Positions 15,161 through 21,089 of a stretch of 21,089 nt of DNA are shown in pieces. The DNA lies in assembly GCA_964591275.1 (NCBI GenBank), contig CAZQAE010000082.1:1-21089 (forward strand), in the 5' to 3' direction. The translations under genes were made by a program, and so were the position numbers. Position 1 is the stretch's first letter. Each line of letters starts with the position of its first letter. Below the pieces are notes generated by a model. That model made no database searches and had not been told where the DNA came from. It saw only the letters and a program-made list of their open reading frames with translations. The DNA comes from G963674685 sp964591275. Lineage in GTDB: Bacteria; Lernaellota; Lernaellaia; JACKCT01.

Positions 15161-16249
15161 ATGAAAAAAGCGTCGTCAGCAAAACCGATTGCCTTCATCT
15201 TCATCGCGGCATTTTTATGCGCGCTGGCTTGCCAGCATGCCTGCGAAAGAGATTTCAGCAGCCAATCGGCCAAGGGAACAAGTTCCATGACCGTCGCAAC
15301 GATTGTGCCGATCAAGGGTTCCAACGCCGAAGAGATCGCCGTCACCATTCGTGGAACGAATTTTCCCAGTGCCGTGCAAGTGCTGATCGGGAGCGCACTT
15401 TGCGCAAACACTGAAGTGCTGACCAGCAACATCATTACGGCTTTCGTTCCAACGGATATCGCAGCGGGCCTGTATGATCTGATCATCGTCGCAGACTCCG
15501 GCGACACCGCCGTGCTGACAGAAGCTTTCTCAGTCATTGACCCCGCAGGCATCAGGTTGGATTCAATAGTTCCAAACGAGTGTTTGGACGACGTGGATGT
15601 CAACGTGGTCATCACAGGGGCGAATTTCGTTTCACCCCTGACGGCGACTCTCGGCGAAACATCCCTGACGGGAGTCACCGTAGCCAACAGTTCAACGATA
15701 AACGCGGTGGCGCCGGCATTTTCGGCCGCCATGGAGCCGGGCTTGTACGATCTGATCGTCACGAACTCGGACGAAAGTCTGGCGACAATTGTCGGCGCTT
15801 TCGAAGTTATTTCCGCGGACGCCTTAAGAATTGATAACGTGGATCCTACCAGCGCCTCCAACGAGGATGACGTGGATCTTACTATCCACGGCGCAAATTT
15901 CACGCCGCCGATGAAGGTTTTTCTTGGAGAGGTGGCTTTGTCGGATCCTGTGCCGATAGTGCAGGGCGTGGATCGCATTGCCGCAACTGTCCCGGCTGGA
16001 TTCACGGCTGGCATTTGGGATGTGAGTATTGAAAATTCCGAAGGCGAAACCGATACAATTCCTATGGCTTTTACGATAACCGAAGCCGGCGACGATGACA
16101 CGACCGACGACGATACTGATGACGACACGGACGACGACGTGGACGATGATGTGGACGACGACGTGGACGACGACGTGGACGACGATGCGGACGACGATGC
16201 GGACGACGATGCGGACGACGACGTGGACGACGACGTGGACATTGGTTGA
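15161..16249 (+). CDS. Triple IPT/TIG-domain surface protein with 50-codon Asp-rich tail
   Basis: This 362-residue protein starts with a signal peptide whose likely lipidation Cys is Cys24 in ALAC; the -3 residue is Ala, so the lipobox is weak. Three immunoglobulin-like IPT/TIG repeats follow, at about 45-125, 131-216 and 226-305. Each has the form VPxxxxxxxxxxVTIxGxNFxxxxxVxLG...V.A.VPA.xxxGLYDLIVxNS, with F-x-V/I at the end. From about residue 311 the chain is pure DDDT/DDDV/DDDA tetrads for 50 codons, then IG and stop. Unlike the protease and propeller proteins it has no terminal Cys, and no shifted frame nearby supplies one. GAGG lies 8 nt before the ATG. TIG domains are usually adhesive or glycan-binding modules in bacterial surface proteins; a binding role is inferred. 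Confidence 0.78.
   Translation: MKKASSAKPIAFIFIAAFLCALACQHACERDFSSQSAKGTSSMTVATIVPIKGSNAEEIAVTIRGTNFPSAVQVLIGSALCANTEVLTSNIITAFVPTDIAAGLYDLIIVADSGDTAVLTEAFSVIDPAGIRLDSIVPNECLDDVDVNVVITGANFVSPLTATLGETSLTGVTVANSSTINAVAPAFSAAMEPGLYDLIVTNSDESLATIVGAFEVISADALRIDNVDPTSASNEDDVDLTIHGANFTPPMKVFLGEVALSDPVPIVQGVDRIAATVPAGFTAGIWDVSIENSEGETDTIPMAFTITEAGDDDTTDDDTDDDTDDDVDDDVDDDVDDDVDDDADDDADDDADDDVDDDVDIG
16091..16240. repeat. Tandem 12-bp repeats encoding DDDX tetrads
   Basis: About twelve 12-bp units of the form GAC-GAC-GAY-(GTG/GCG/ACN) encode Asp-Asp-Asp plus Val, Ala or Thr. All units preserve the frame. The antisense frames stay open through this repeat and give long false ORFs. Confidence 0.92.
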
Positions 16250-16567
16250 ACAATAAATCACACACCTGATTTCAATGAGCACGCCAAACACGCTTCCTAT
16301 TTGCGCCATTATCAAAAAACACACAACTCGCCGAGCATGATGACAATGACAGCCTAATGCCGTCATGTTTCCGATATAGGAAGCCCAGGGCTTTCCTGTT
16401 ATTCCATCTCCCGATAACGAGTGCCTCGGACGTTCTGGGTTTTCCATCCATCGTTTCTTGGTCAGGATTTTGACGCCATAGCGCGGATTTGACAAAAAGA
16501 AAAAGTCTGCATTCGGGATTATTGAATTATTCCTTTTTGGCGCAAATGCCTTTTTCCCTGTAATATC
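16250..16567. other. Intergenic stretch with no recognised gene
   Basis: Between the TIG gene and the inverted repeat upstream of fliL I find no ORF with a ribosome binding site. A minus-strand open frame from 16495 is continuous with antisense of the Asp repeats and has no coding features. No terminator for the TIG gene could be identified. Confidence 0.45.
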
Positions 16568-16610
16568 CTGAAATAATTAAGGAATTCATATTCCTGGATA
16601 ATTATTTCAG
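16568..16610. repeat. Long inverted repeat upstream of the fliL promoter
   Basis: Arms CTGAAATAATTA (16568-16579) and TAATTATTTCAG (16599-16610) are perfect complements. An inner pair, AGGAAT (16580-16585) and ATTCCT (16590-16595), continues the stem around a 4-nt centre, with a 3-nt bulge (16596-16598). It ends 45 bp before the sigma-54 -24 element. It could be an activator binding site or an RNA hairpin. Confidence 0.8.
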
Positions 16611-16655
16611 ACGTTTTGACGATATGGAATCCGATGATAGTATTGATGGGAAAAG

Positions 16656-16671
16656 TGGCACAACCATTGCT
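16656..16671 (+). promoter_or_regulatory. Sigma-54 (RpoN) promoter of the fliLMNOPQ operon
   Basis: TGGCAC (16656-16661), five bases, then TTGCT (16667-16671) matches the -24/-12 consensus with exactly 10 nt between GG and GC. It lies on the operon strand about 90 bp before the fliL ATG at 16762; the start site would be near 16682. Sigma-54 control of mid-class flagellar genes with an enhancer-binding protein is well known in Gram-negative bacteria. Confidence 0.85.
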
Positions 16672-16715
16672 AAGTCCAATTGCAGGTAAGCGTTTTAAAA
16701 AAGCAGGATCTAGCC

Positions 16716-16775
16716 ATGGAATTTGCCGACCAAAATAACAATCCAGCAACCGGGGTCAAACATGGCAGAAGTTGA
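16716..16775 (+). CDS. Possible 19-codon leader peptide overlapping the fliL start
   Basis: An ATG at 16716 with AGGA 8 nt upstream opens a 19-codon frame that ends with TGA at 16773-16775, just inside fliL and in another frame. Its ribosome binding site looks as good as fliL's own. It lies inside the predicted sigma-54 transcript and may couple translation to fliL, or be chance. Confidence 0.25.
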   Translation: MEFADQNNNPATGVKHGRS

Positions 16776-17274
16776 AGAACTCGAAAATGAAGAGATAGAA
16801 GAAGCAAAGCCATCCAGTAAGAAGTTTATTTTCATTGGCGTCGGCGTTTTTGTGCTTATCGTCGGCGTGCTGGGCGCGCTATTCGCTTTAGGCGTTATCG
16901 GGGGCGGCGGTGAAAGCAACTCCGACGAAGCGCAGACCGCAGAAGTGGAGATTAAGCTTCCTGAGAAAGAAGATCGTCCGACGGTGCCTCTCGAAGAGTT
17001 TGTCGTCAATCTTGCGGATGTGGAACAGGCCAGATACCTCAAGGCAAAAGTCGAACTTGAAGTCGCCAACGAAGAAGTGAAAGTTACCTGCGAAGGCAAC
17101 TTGCCCGCAATACGCAACTCTCTTGTCGAACTGCTGTCGAGCAAGACATTTTCTCAGATTCGGGATATCCGGGAGAAAACTCGCCTGCGTCAGGAGATTA
17201 TTGTTCGCCTAAATGAGATATTAGGGACCAATGGGATTACGCAGGTTTATTTTACGGACTTCATCATTCAATAA
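16762..17274 (+). CDS. fliL: Flagellar basal body-associated protein FliL
   Basis: From the ATG at 16762 the protein has 170 residues: an acidic cytosolic N-terminus (1-20), one membrane helix (about 22-46), a Gly/Ser/acidic linker and the periplasmic FliL domain. The domain contains PLEEFVVNLAD, RYLKAKVELEV, RNSLVELLSSK and the family-typical end VYFTDFIIQ. FliL surrounds the stator units and supports motor torque. A longer frame from a TTG at 16723 is possible but adds residues without family similarity. I prefer 16762, preceded by GGGG. It is the first gene of the sigma-54-driven flagellar operon and precedes fliM by 11 bp. Confidence 0.93.
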   Translation: MAEVEELENEEIEEAKPSSKKFIFIGVGVFVLIVGVLGALFALGVIGGGGESNSDEAQTAEVEIKLPEKEDRPTVPLEEFVVNLADVEQARYLKAKVELEVANEEVKVTCEGNLPAIRNSLVELLSSKTFSQIRDIREKTRLRQEIIVRLNEILGTNGITQVYFTDFIIQ

Positions 17275-17285
17275 CGGGTGAGATC

Positions 17286-18287
17286 ATGTCCCAGGTACTG
17301 TCGCAAAATGAAGTTGACGCTCTGCTCTCGGCGGTTTCCGAAGGCGACTTCGAGGAGGAGCAGGTTCCCGAAGAAAAAGCCGGACAAGAGGCGTCCGTAG
17401 TGGAATCCAGTGAAGTTCGCCCATACGATCTCACCAGCCAGGAGCGCATCTTCCGTGGGAAGATGCCGATGCTTGACGTGATTCACGAACGCTACGGTCG
17501 CGATTTTGGAGGCACGCTGTCTCTTGATCTCGGACGCCTGTCCGAGGCGGAGCCTACGGGAACCCGCCTGCTCAACTATCAGGAGTTTCTCAACGGATTG
17601 CCGGTCCCATCCTGCCTGTCCGTGTTCAAAATTGATCCCTTGCCCGGCAACGGCGTGATTGTCGTGGACACGCAGTTCGTGTTTACCCTCGTGGACGTGT
17701 TTTGCGGCGGAAGAGGAGGCGGCCTTTTTCGCGTTGAGGGTAGGGATTTTTCCTCCATCGAACTCGGTTTCGTTCGCCGGATCGTGAAAAAAGCCCTTCA
17801 AGAGCTGATGAACGCCTGGCGCCCTGTGTATCCTGTGGATGTCAGCTTTGTTCGGACCGAGATTAACCCACAATTCGTGTCTATCGCGCATCCCACGGAA
17901 GTTGTGGTGATTATGGAAAGCGTTGTGGATGTGGAGGGTGCCTCGGGGAAGATGCAGATTGTCATACCCTACGCCACCCTTGAACCGATCAAGGACCGGT
18001 TGGGAAAAGGCTATATCGGCGAACGCGGCGACTTGGACAAGGTTTGGAAGGATGAACTTCAACAACACATTCTCGATTCTGATGTGGAAATGAAGTCGAT
18101 AATGGGACACGCGCATATGAGCATCAGGAAAATCCTCAACCTTAAGGTTGGCGATATTGTGCAATTGGAAAGATTCGCCAATCAGCCTTTGGATGTCATG
18201 GTGGAGGGCGTGGAAAAATATAAGGCTGAATCGGGCGTGATCCGCAGTTATAAGGCACTTCAGTTGAATGGGAGAATCATTGAATAA
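17286..18287 (+). CDS. fliM: Flagellar motor switch protein FliM
   Basis: This 333-residue protein has the usual FliM length. The N-terminal peptide LSQNEVDALLSAVSEG is the CheY-phosphate binding segment. After an acidic linker comes YDLTSQERIFRGKMPML followed by IHERYGRDF, a classic FliM signature. The middle domain (about residues 50-230, CheC-like) binds FliG, and the C-terminal SpoA-like domain (about 255-333) packs against FliN. FliM forms the C-ring of the flagellar motor and reverses rotation on CheY-P binding, so a chemotaxis input is implied. GGGTGAG before the ATG is a good ribosome binding site. The next gene, fliN, starts 47 bp after the stop. Confidence 0.96.
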   Translation: MSQVLSQNEVDALLSAVSEGDFEEEQVPEEKAGQEASVVESSEVRPYDLTSQERIFRGKMPMLDVIHERYGRDFGGTLSLDLGRLSEAEPTGTRLLNYQEFLNGLPVPSCLSVFKIDPLPGNGVIVVDTQFVFTLVDVFCGGRGGGLFRVEGRDFSSIELGFVRRIVKKALQELMNAWRPVYPVDVSFVRTEINPQFVSIAHPTEVVVIMESVVDVEGASGKMQIVIPYATLEPIKDRLGKGYIGERGDLDKVWKDELQQHILDSDVEMKSIMGHAHMSIRKILNLKVGDIVQLERFANQPLDVMVEGVEKYKAESGVIRSYKALQLNGRIIE

Positions 18288-18334
18288 CCGAGGCGTTCTT
18301 ATTGATGAGCGCTTGGGCCTCAGGGAGACTTACG

Positions 18335-18880
18335 ATGAGCGATAAGGAAGATTCCGGCTCCATTAGTCAGGACGATATCGACAGTTTGCTGGCGGAGGTT
18401 GAAGAAGGAAGCGTGGCCGATTCCGGGGACGCCGCTGATAGCGGCGGCGATAGCGGAACCGACCAGGGCGCCGCCGATGCCGCGCCAAAAGAGCCGGAAG
18501 TTGATATGGCCGCGTGGGGTCTTGACGAGGAAATGAATCCCCTGGCGGAAAAGGTTCCGGAAAAACCTTTGGTCAAAGCTCCCGGCAACAAGCAGATGCC
18601 TGAATTGCCAAAAGGAGCGGAAGGACTGGAATTTCTCCTGGATATTCCTTTGCGGCTTTCCGTCGAAGTCGGTCGGACCGTGATGAACATCGGCGAGCTT
18701 CTGACCCTTGGACCAGGGTCGATTGTGGAACTGGACAAAATGGCTGGCGAACCTCTGGAGATCTACATTAACCAAAAACTGGTGGCTCGAGGCGAGGCGG
18801 TGATCGTCAACGAAAAATTCGGCATTCGTTTGACGGAAGTCGTGAGCAAGACCGAGAGGATCGAAAACCTCAGGGAATAA
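18335..18880 (+). CDS. fliN: Flagellar motor switch protein FliN
   Basis: Starting at 18335 the protein has 181 residues; GGGAG lies 7 nt upstream, which favours this over the ATG at 18302. The short N-terminal motif ISQDDIDSLLAEVEEG resembles the CheY-P binding type peptide of FliM and long FliN/FliY proteins. A low-complexity Asp/Gly/Ala linker follows, then the C-terminal SpoA domain with FLLDIPLRLSVEVGRT, LTLGPGSIVELDKMAGEPL and GEAVIVNEKFGIRLTEV, the core FliN sequence. It completes the C-ring with FliM and helps dock export cargo. The N-terminal extension is longer than in E. coli FliN (137 residues). Confidence 0.95.
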   Translation: MSDKEDSGSISQDDIDSLLAEVEEGSVADSGDAADSGGDSGTDQGAADAAPKEPEVDMAAWGLDEEMNPLAEKVPEKPLVKAPGNKQMPELPKGAEGLEFLLDIPLRLSVEVGRTVMNIGELLTLGPGSIVELDKMAGEPLEIYINQKLVARGEAVIVNEKFGIRLTEVVSKTERIENLRE

Positions 18881-18903
18881 TCCGCTTCAAAGGGGCTGAC
18901 TGA

Positions 18904-20088
18904 ATGAGAAAATTTGTTTTGATCGCATTGGTCATTCTGGGCTTTACGACGGTTGCTTACGCCGCGCTTCCCATGAAACAGATGAATTTTATCCTGGGAG
19001 CAAAGGTTTTTGAGTCGGCCAAAGGGACCATCGTGGATATTCCCATGAAATTGCGCCGCGAGACGAGCGACATCGTGCCCCGGCTGCAAGGCTCCACGCG
19101 TGAGATACGTTTCAAATTACCGCAAACCTATGTTGATCCTCCAATGCGCGTTTTCCGGCAGTCGGAAAACGAGATGATAAAAATGGTGAAGATTTTTCAA
19201 CTCGACAAGCGCACGGTTGTTGTGAGTCTGATTCTTCGTCGCGCAATCCCATTTGACGAAGTGAAGGTCGCCCCGAGTTTTCTCGATGATCGGTTGCGTA
19301 TCATCGTCGGACTCAATAATACGGAGGCGATGGCACCTGAGGCCGAGGTCGCTGAAACCATTGATCCGCCTATTGATCTGGACAAAATCTTCGGCGAAAC
19401 CAGGCTGGAGGACGCCTACAAAGAAAAACATGCCGAAAACAAGGTGAATGGCGTTCGTGACCTTGTCGCCGTCGCGTCGGATTCGTCAATCGGTCAGGCG
19501 CAAAGCGACCCGGTGCAAAGCCCCGAACAAAAAGCTCCAAGTTTGGCTTTGAGTCTGGTGAAAACAGTTACCGCTTTAGTTGCGGTCATCGGATTGATTC
19601 TCCTTCTGGCGGCTTTGGCCAAGCGCTATCTCAAAGATTCGCCCATCTTTCCGGGCGCTTCCAAGGGGCGCCTGATTCGTCTTGTCAGTTCCACGCCGAT
19701 CGACGCAAAGAACCGTATCGCCGTTGTTGATGTGGCCGGGGAGATCATTGTTGTGGGAGTCAGCGATGGTCAACTAAACATGCTCACGAAAATACGGAAT
19801 CCTCGTAGTCTTGAGCGAATTGGCGGTTTCCCGAAAGGGAAGGGGAATATCGAGCGCTCCGAAGTCGTCGACGGATCACCGGATATTTCCGTTGCCGCCG
19901 ACCGGGACGGTGCGGGATCGTCGCCGCCAAGCGAAACCGAGAATGTTTTTCATAAAGAATTTAACAAACGGATTACAATGCTACAAAACGCTGTCGGAAC
20001 CGATCCGGCGATGGAGACGTTTCCAGACAAGGACTACGGCGTCCTGCGCGCCATTCGTGAGAAGATGGCCGACATGAAGAAACTCTAA
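18904..20088 (+). CDS. fliO: Flagellar export protein FliO with long periplasmic N-terminal domain
   Basis: This 394-residue protein has a signal-type N-terminus (1-20, ending AYA). A periplasmic region (about 25-137) shows the beta-strand pattern of AMIN-like domains (TIVDIPMKL, REIRFKL, VVVSLILRRAIPFDEV, DRLRIIVG). An acidic linker, one membrane helix (about 217-240) and the cytosolic FliO domain follow (GRLIRLVSSTPIDAKNR, then IIVVGVSDG). FliO is a scaffold for assembly of FliP rings. Typical FliO proteins have about 120-220 residues, so the extra periplasmic domain is unusual, though longer forms occur in some deltaproteobacteria-like lineages. The identity is secured by the position between fliN and fliP. 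The C-terminal 100 residues are polar and of unknown role. Confidence 0.85.
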   Translation: MRKFVLIALVILGFTTVAYAALPMKQMNFILGAKVFESAKGTIVDIPMKLRRETSDIVPRLQGSTREIRFKLPQTYVDPPMRVFRQSENEMIKMVKIFQLDKRTVVVSLILRRAIPFDEVKVAPSFLDDRLRIIVGLNNTEAMAPEAEVAETIDPPIDLDKIFGETRLEDAYKEKHAENKVNGVRDLVAVASDSSIGQAQSDPVQSPEQKAPSLALSLVKTVTALVAVIGLILLLAALAKRYLKDSPIFPGASKGRLIRLVSSTPIDAKNRIAVVDVAGEIIVVGVSDGQLNMLTKIRNPRSLERIGGFPKGKGNIERSEVVDGSPDISVAADRDGAGSSPPSETENVFHKEFNKRITMLQNAVGTDPAMETFPDKDYGVLRAIREKMADMKKL

Positions 20089-20097
20089 CGTGCTATC

Positions 20098-20871
20098 ATG
20101 ACTTGCCGTTGGCCGACAGTTGCAGTTTTCATACTCATGACGATATTTGTCCAGGCTGCTGCGGCGCAGGCTCAAATCTCAGGAAGCTCCCTGTCGATTC
20201 CGGGCATCAGCATCAGTATAGACCCTTCATCGGAACCGACGGACCTGACCACTCCCATAAAAATCCTTTTGCTCATCACGATCCTGGCCATGGCGCCGTC
20301 CATCCTGATTATGATGACTTGCTTTACGCGCATCGTGATCGTCCTGGGATTTTTACGTCAGGCCATGGGAACGCATCAGGCGCCCTCAAGCCAGATCATC
20401 GTCGGCCTGGCGCTCTTTCTTACAATTTTCATCATGCAGCTGGTGTTTAATAAAATTTATCATGAAGCCTACGTGCCATATTCCGAAAAAAGCATCGGCT
20501 ATGAAGAAGCGGGGATAAATGCTTTGGCGCCGGTGCGTGCATTTATGCTGAAACAAACCAAGGAAAAAGATCTGACTTTGTTGGTGAAAATCAGCAAGAT
20601 TGAACGTCCTGAGTCCATCAACGATATTCCGACTTTCGTCCTCATTCCCTCCTTCATACTCAGCGAATTGAAGACCGCGTTTATTATCGGTTTCATGGTG
20701 TATCTGCCCTTTCTCATCATCGACATGGTGGTGGCTTCGATCCTTATGAGCATGGGTATGATGATGCTGCCGCCAATAATGATTTCCATGCCTTTCAAAT
20801 TGCTGATTTTCGTTTTGGCTGATGGTTGGTACCTGATCATCGGATCTTTAGTCGATAGCTTCTATATCTAG
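20098..20871 (+). CDS. fliP: Flagellar export gate protein FliP
   Basis: This 257-residue protein has a cleavable-type signal peptide (about 1-23), then the conserved FliP core: CFTRIVIVLGFLRQAMGTHQ (75-94), a cytosolic/periplasmic loop (about 120-180), and PSFILSELKTAFIIGF with the DMVVASILMSMGMMMLPP segment near the C-terminus. FliP pentamers with FliQ and FliR form the core of the type III flagellar export gate in the inner membrane. The start codon is 9 bp after the fliO stop with only a weak ribosome binding site, suggesting coupling to fliO translation. It is complete and of normal length. Confidence 0.96.
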   Translation: MTCRWPTVAVFILMTIFVQAAAAQAQISGSSLSIPGISISIDPSSEPTDLTTPIKILLLITILAMAPSILIMMTCFTRIVIVLGFLRQAMGTHQAPSSQIIVGLALFLTIFIMQLVFNKIYHEAYVPYSEKSIGYEEAGINALAPVRAFMLKQTKEKDLTLLVKISKIERPESINDIPTFVLIPSFILSELKTAFIIGFMVYLPFLIIDMVVASILMSMGMMMLPPIMISMPFKLLIFVLADGWYLIIGSLVDSFYI

Positions 20872-20886
20872 CGCGGGGGTTTTGTT

Positions 20887-21089
20887 TTGTCTCTAGAATC
20901 CGTCATGCAGATCGTGCAGATGGCCATGATGACAACCTTGTCTGTCGCGGGACCGATTCTGATCGCCGGTTTGGTCGCCGGTCTTCTCGTCTCGATTTTT
21001 CAGGCCGTGACCCAAATTCACGAAATGACTTTGACCTTTATTCCGAAAATCATTGCTGTCGGCGCCGTCGCCATTATCTTTTTCAACTT
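20887..21089 (+). CDS. fliQ: Flagellar export gate protein FliQ, N-terminal part (cut by window edge)
   Basis: About 67 codons are visible, of the usual 85-90. The first helix and the family signature VSIFQAVTQIHEMTLTFIPK are clear. I choose the TTG at 20887 as start because GGGGG lies 7 nt upstream and it places the SLESV segment at the usual FliQ N-terminus; an ATG at 20905 would cut this off. FliQ joins FliP and FliR in the export gate. fliR is expected just beyond the window. Confidence 0.93.
   Translation, partial: MSLESVMQIVQMAMMTTLSVAGPILIAGLVAGLLVSIFQAVTQIHEMTLTFIPKIIAVGAVAIIFFN

Noticed and set aside
15124..16242. 372-residue minus-strand ORF full of Ser/Thr
   Set aside because: It is antisense to the TIG gene; its Ser-rich start comes from reading the GAC/GTG Asp repeats backwards. 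It has no ribosome binding site or family features.
15824..16495. 223-residue minus-strand ORF spanning the intergenic region and the Asp repeats
   Set aside because: The repetitive VVVH part is antisense Asp repeat, and the intergenic part has no recognisable domain or ribosome binding site.
17268..18164. 298-residue minus-strand ORF opposite fliM
   Set aside because: It is antisense of an unmistakable fliM.

Overview
The window looks like a chromosome segment of an uncultivated, flagellated, Gram-negative bacterium. The Gram-negative reading rests on several predicted lipoproteins, a Na+-pump membrane decarboxylase pair and a fliLMNOPQ flagellar operon driven by what reads as a perfect sigma-54 promoter. 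Several secreted or lipid-anchored proteins carry long Asp-rich stretches (DDDX repeats) next to cysteine-containing tails or lipoboxes. That style is common in deltaproteobacteria-like and Myxococcota-like lineages and neighbouring candidate phyla. The exact taxon cannot be fixed from the sequence alone.

Layout. 1-1909 (minus): an edge-truncated Asp-rich lipoprotein and a GT-C type membrane glycosyltransferase. 2069-3577 (plus): a secreted V8-like serine protease with Cys-rich modules and an acidic, cysteine-containing C-terminus. 3719-5146 (minus): oadB-oadG, the membrane parts of a Na+-translocating decarboxylase, without an alpha subunit. 5286-5798 (minus): a DUF6125-like Cys-rich protein. 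5964-7385 (plus): a lipase-like lipoprotein. 7606-10624 (plus): a PfkB sugar kinase fused to a HAD phosphatase, then a deoxyhypusine-synthase-like protein, 13 bp apart. 10725-11600 (minus): a lipoprotein esterase. 11790-13524 (minus): a secreted seven-repeat beta-propeller-like protein whose Asp-rich C-terminus is frameshifted by a 34-bp tandem duplication. 13621-13785 (minus): a self-contained tRNA-Cys unit with promoter and terminator. 14147-16249 (plus): two predicted lipoproteins, one CsgG/LpoB-like and one with three TIG domains and a 50-codon Asp-rich tail. 16568-21089 (plus): an inverted repeat, a sigma-54 promoter and fliL, fliM, fliN, fliO, fliP and the start of fliQ.

How the genes fit together. 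The right end is one flagellar operon: FliL (stator/basal body), FliM and FliN (switch/C-ring), and FliO, FliP and FliQ (export gate). The left two thirds is mostly cell-surface and secreted protein genes in short transcription units with frequent strand changes. The most unusual points are the Asp-linker/terminal-Cys architecture shared by unrelated secreted domains, the frame-breaking duplication inside one such linker, and the kinase-phosphatase fusion paired with a DHS-like enzyme.
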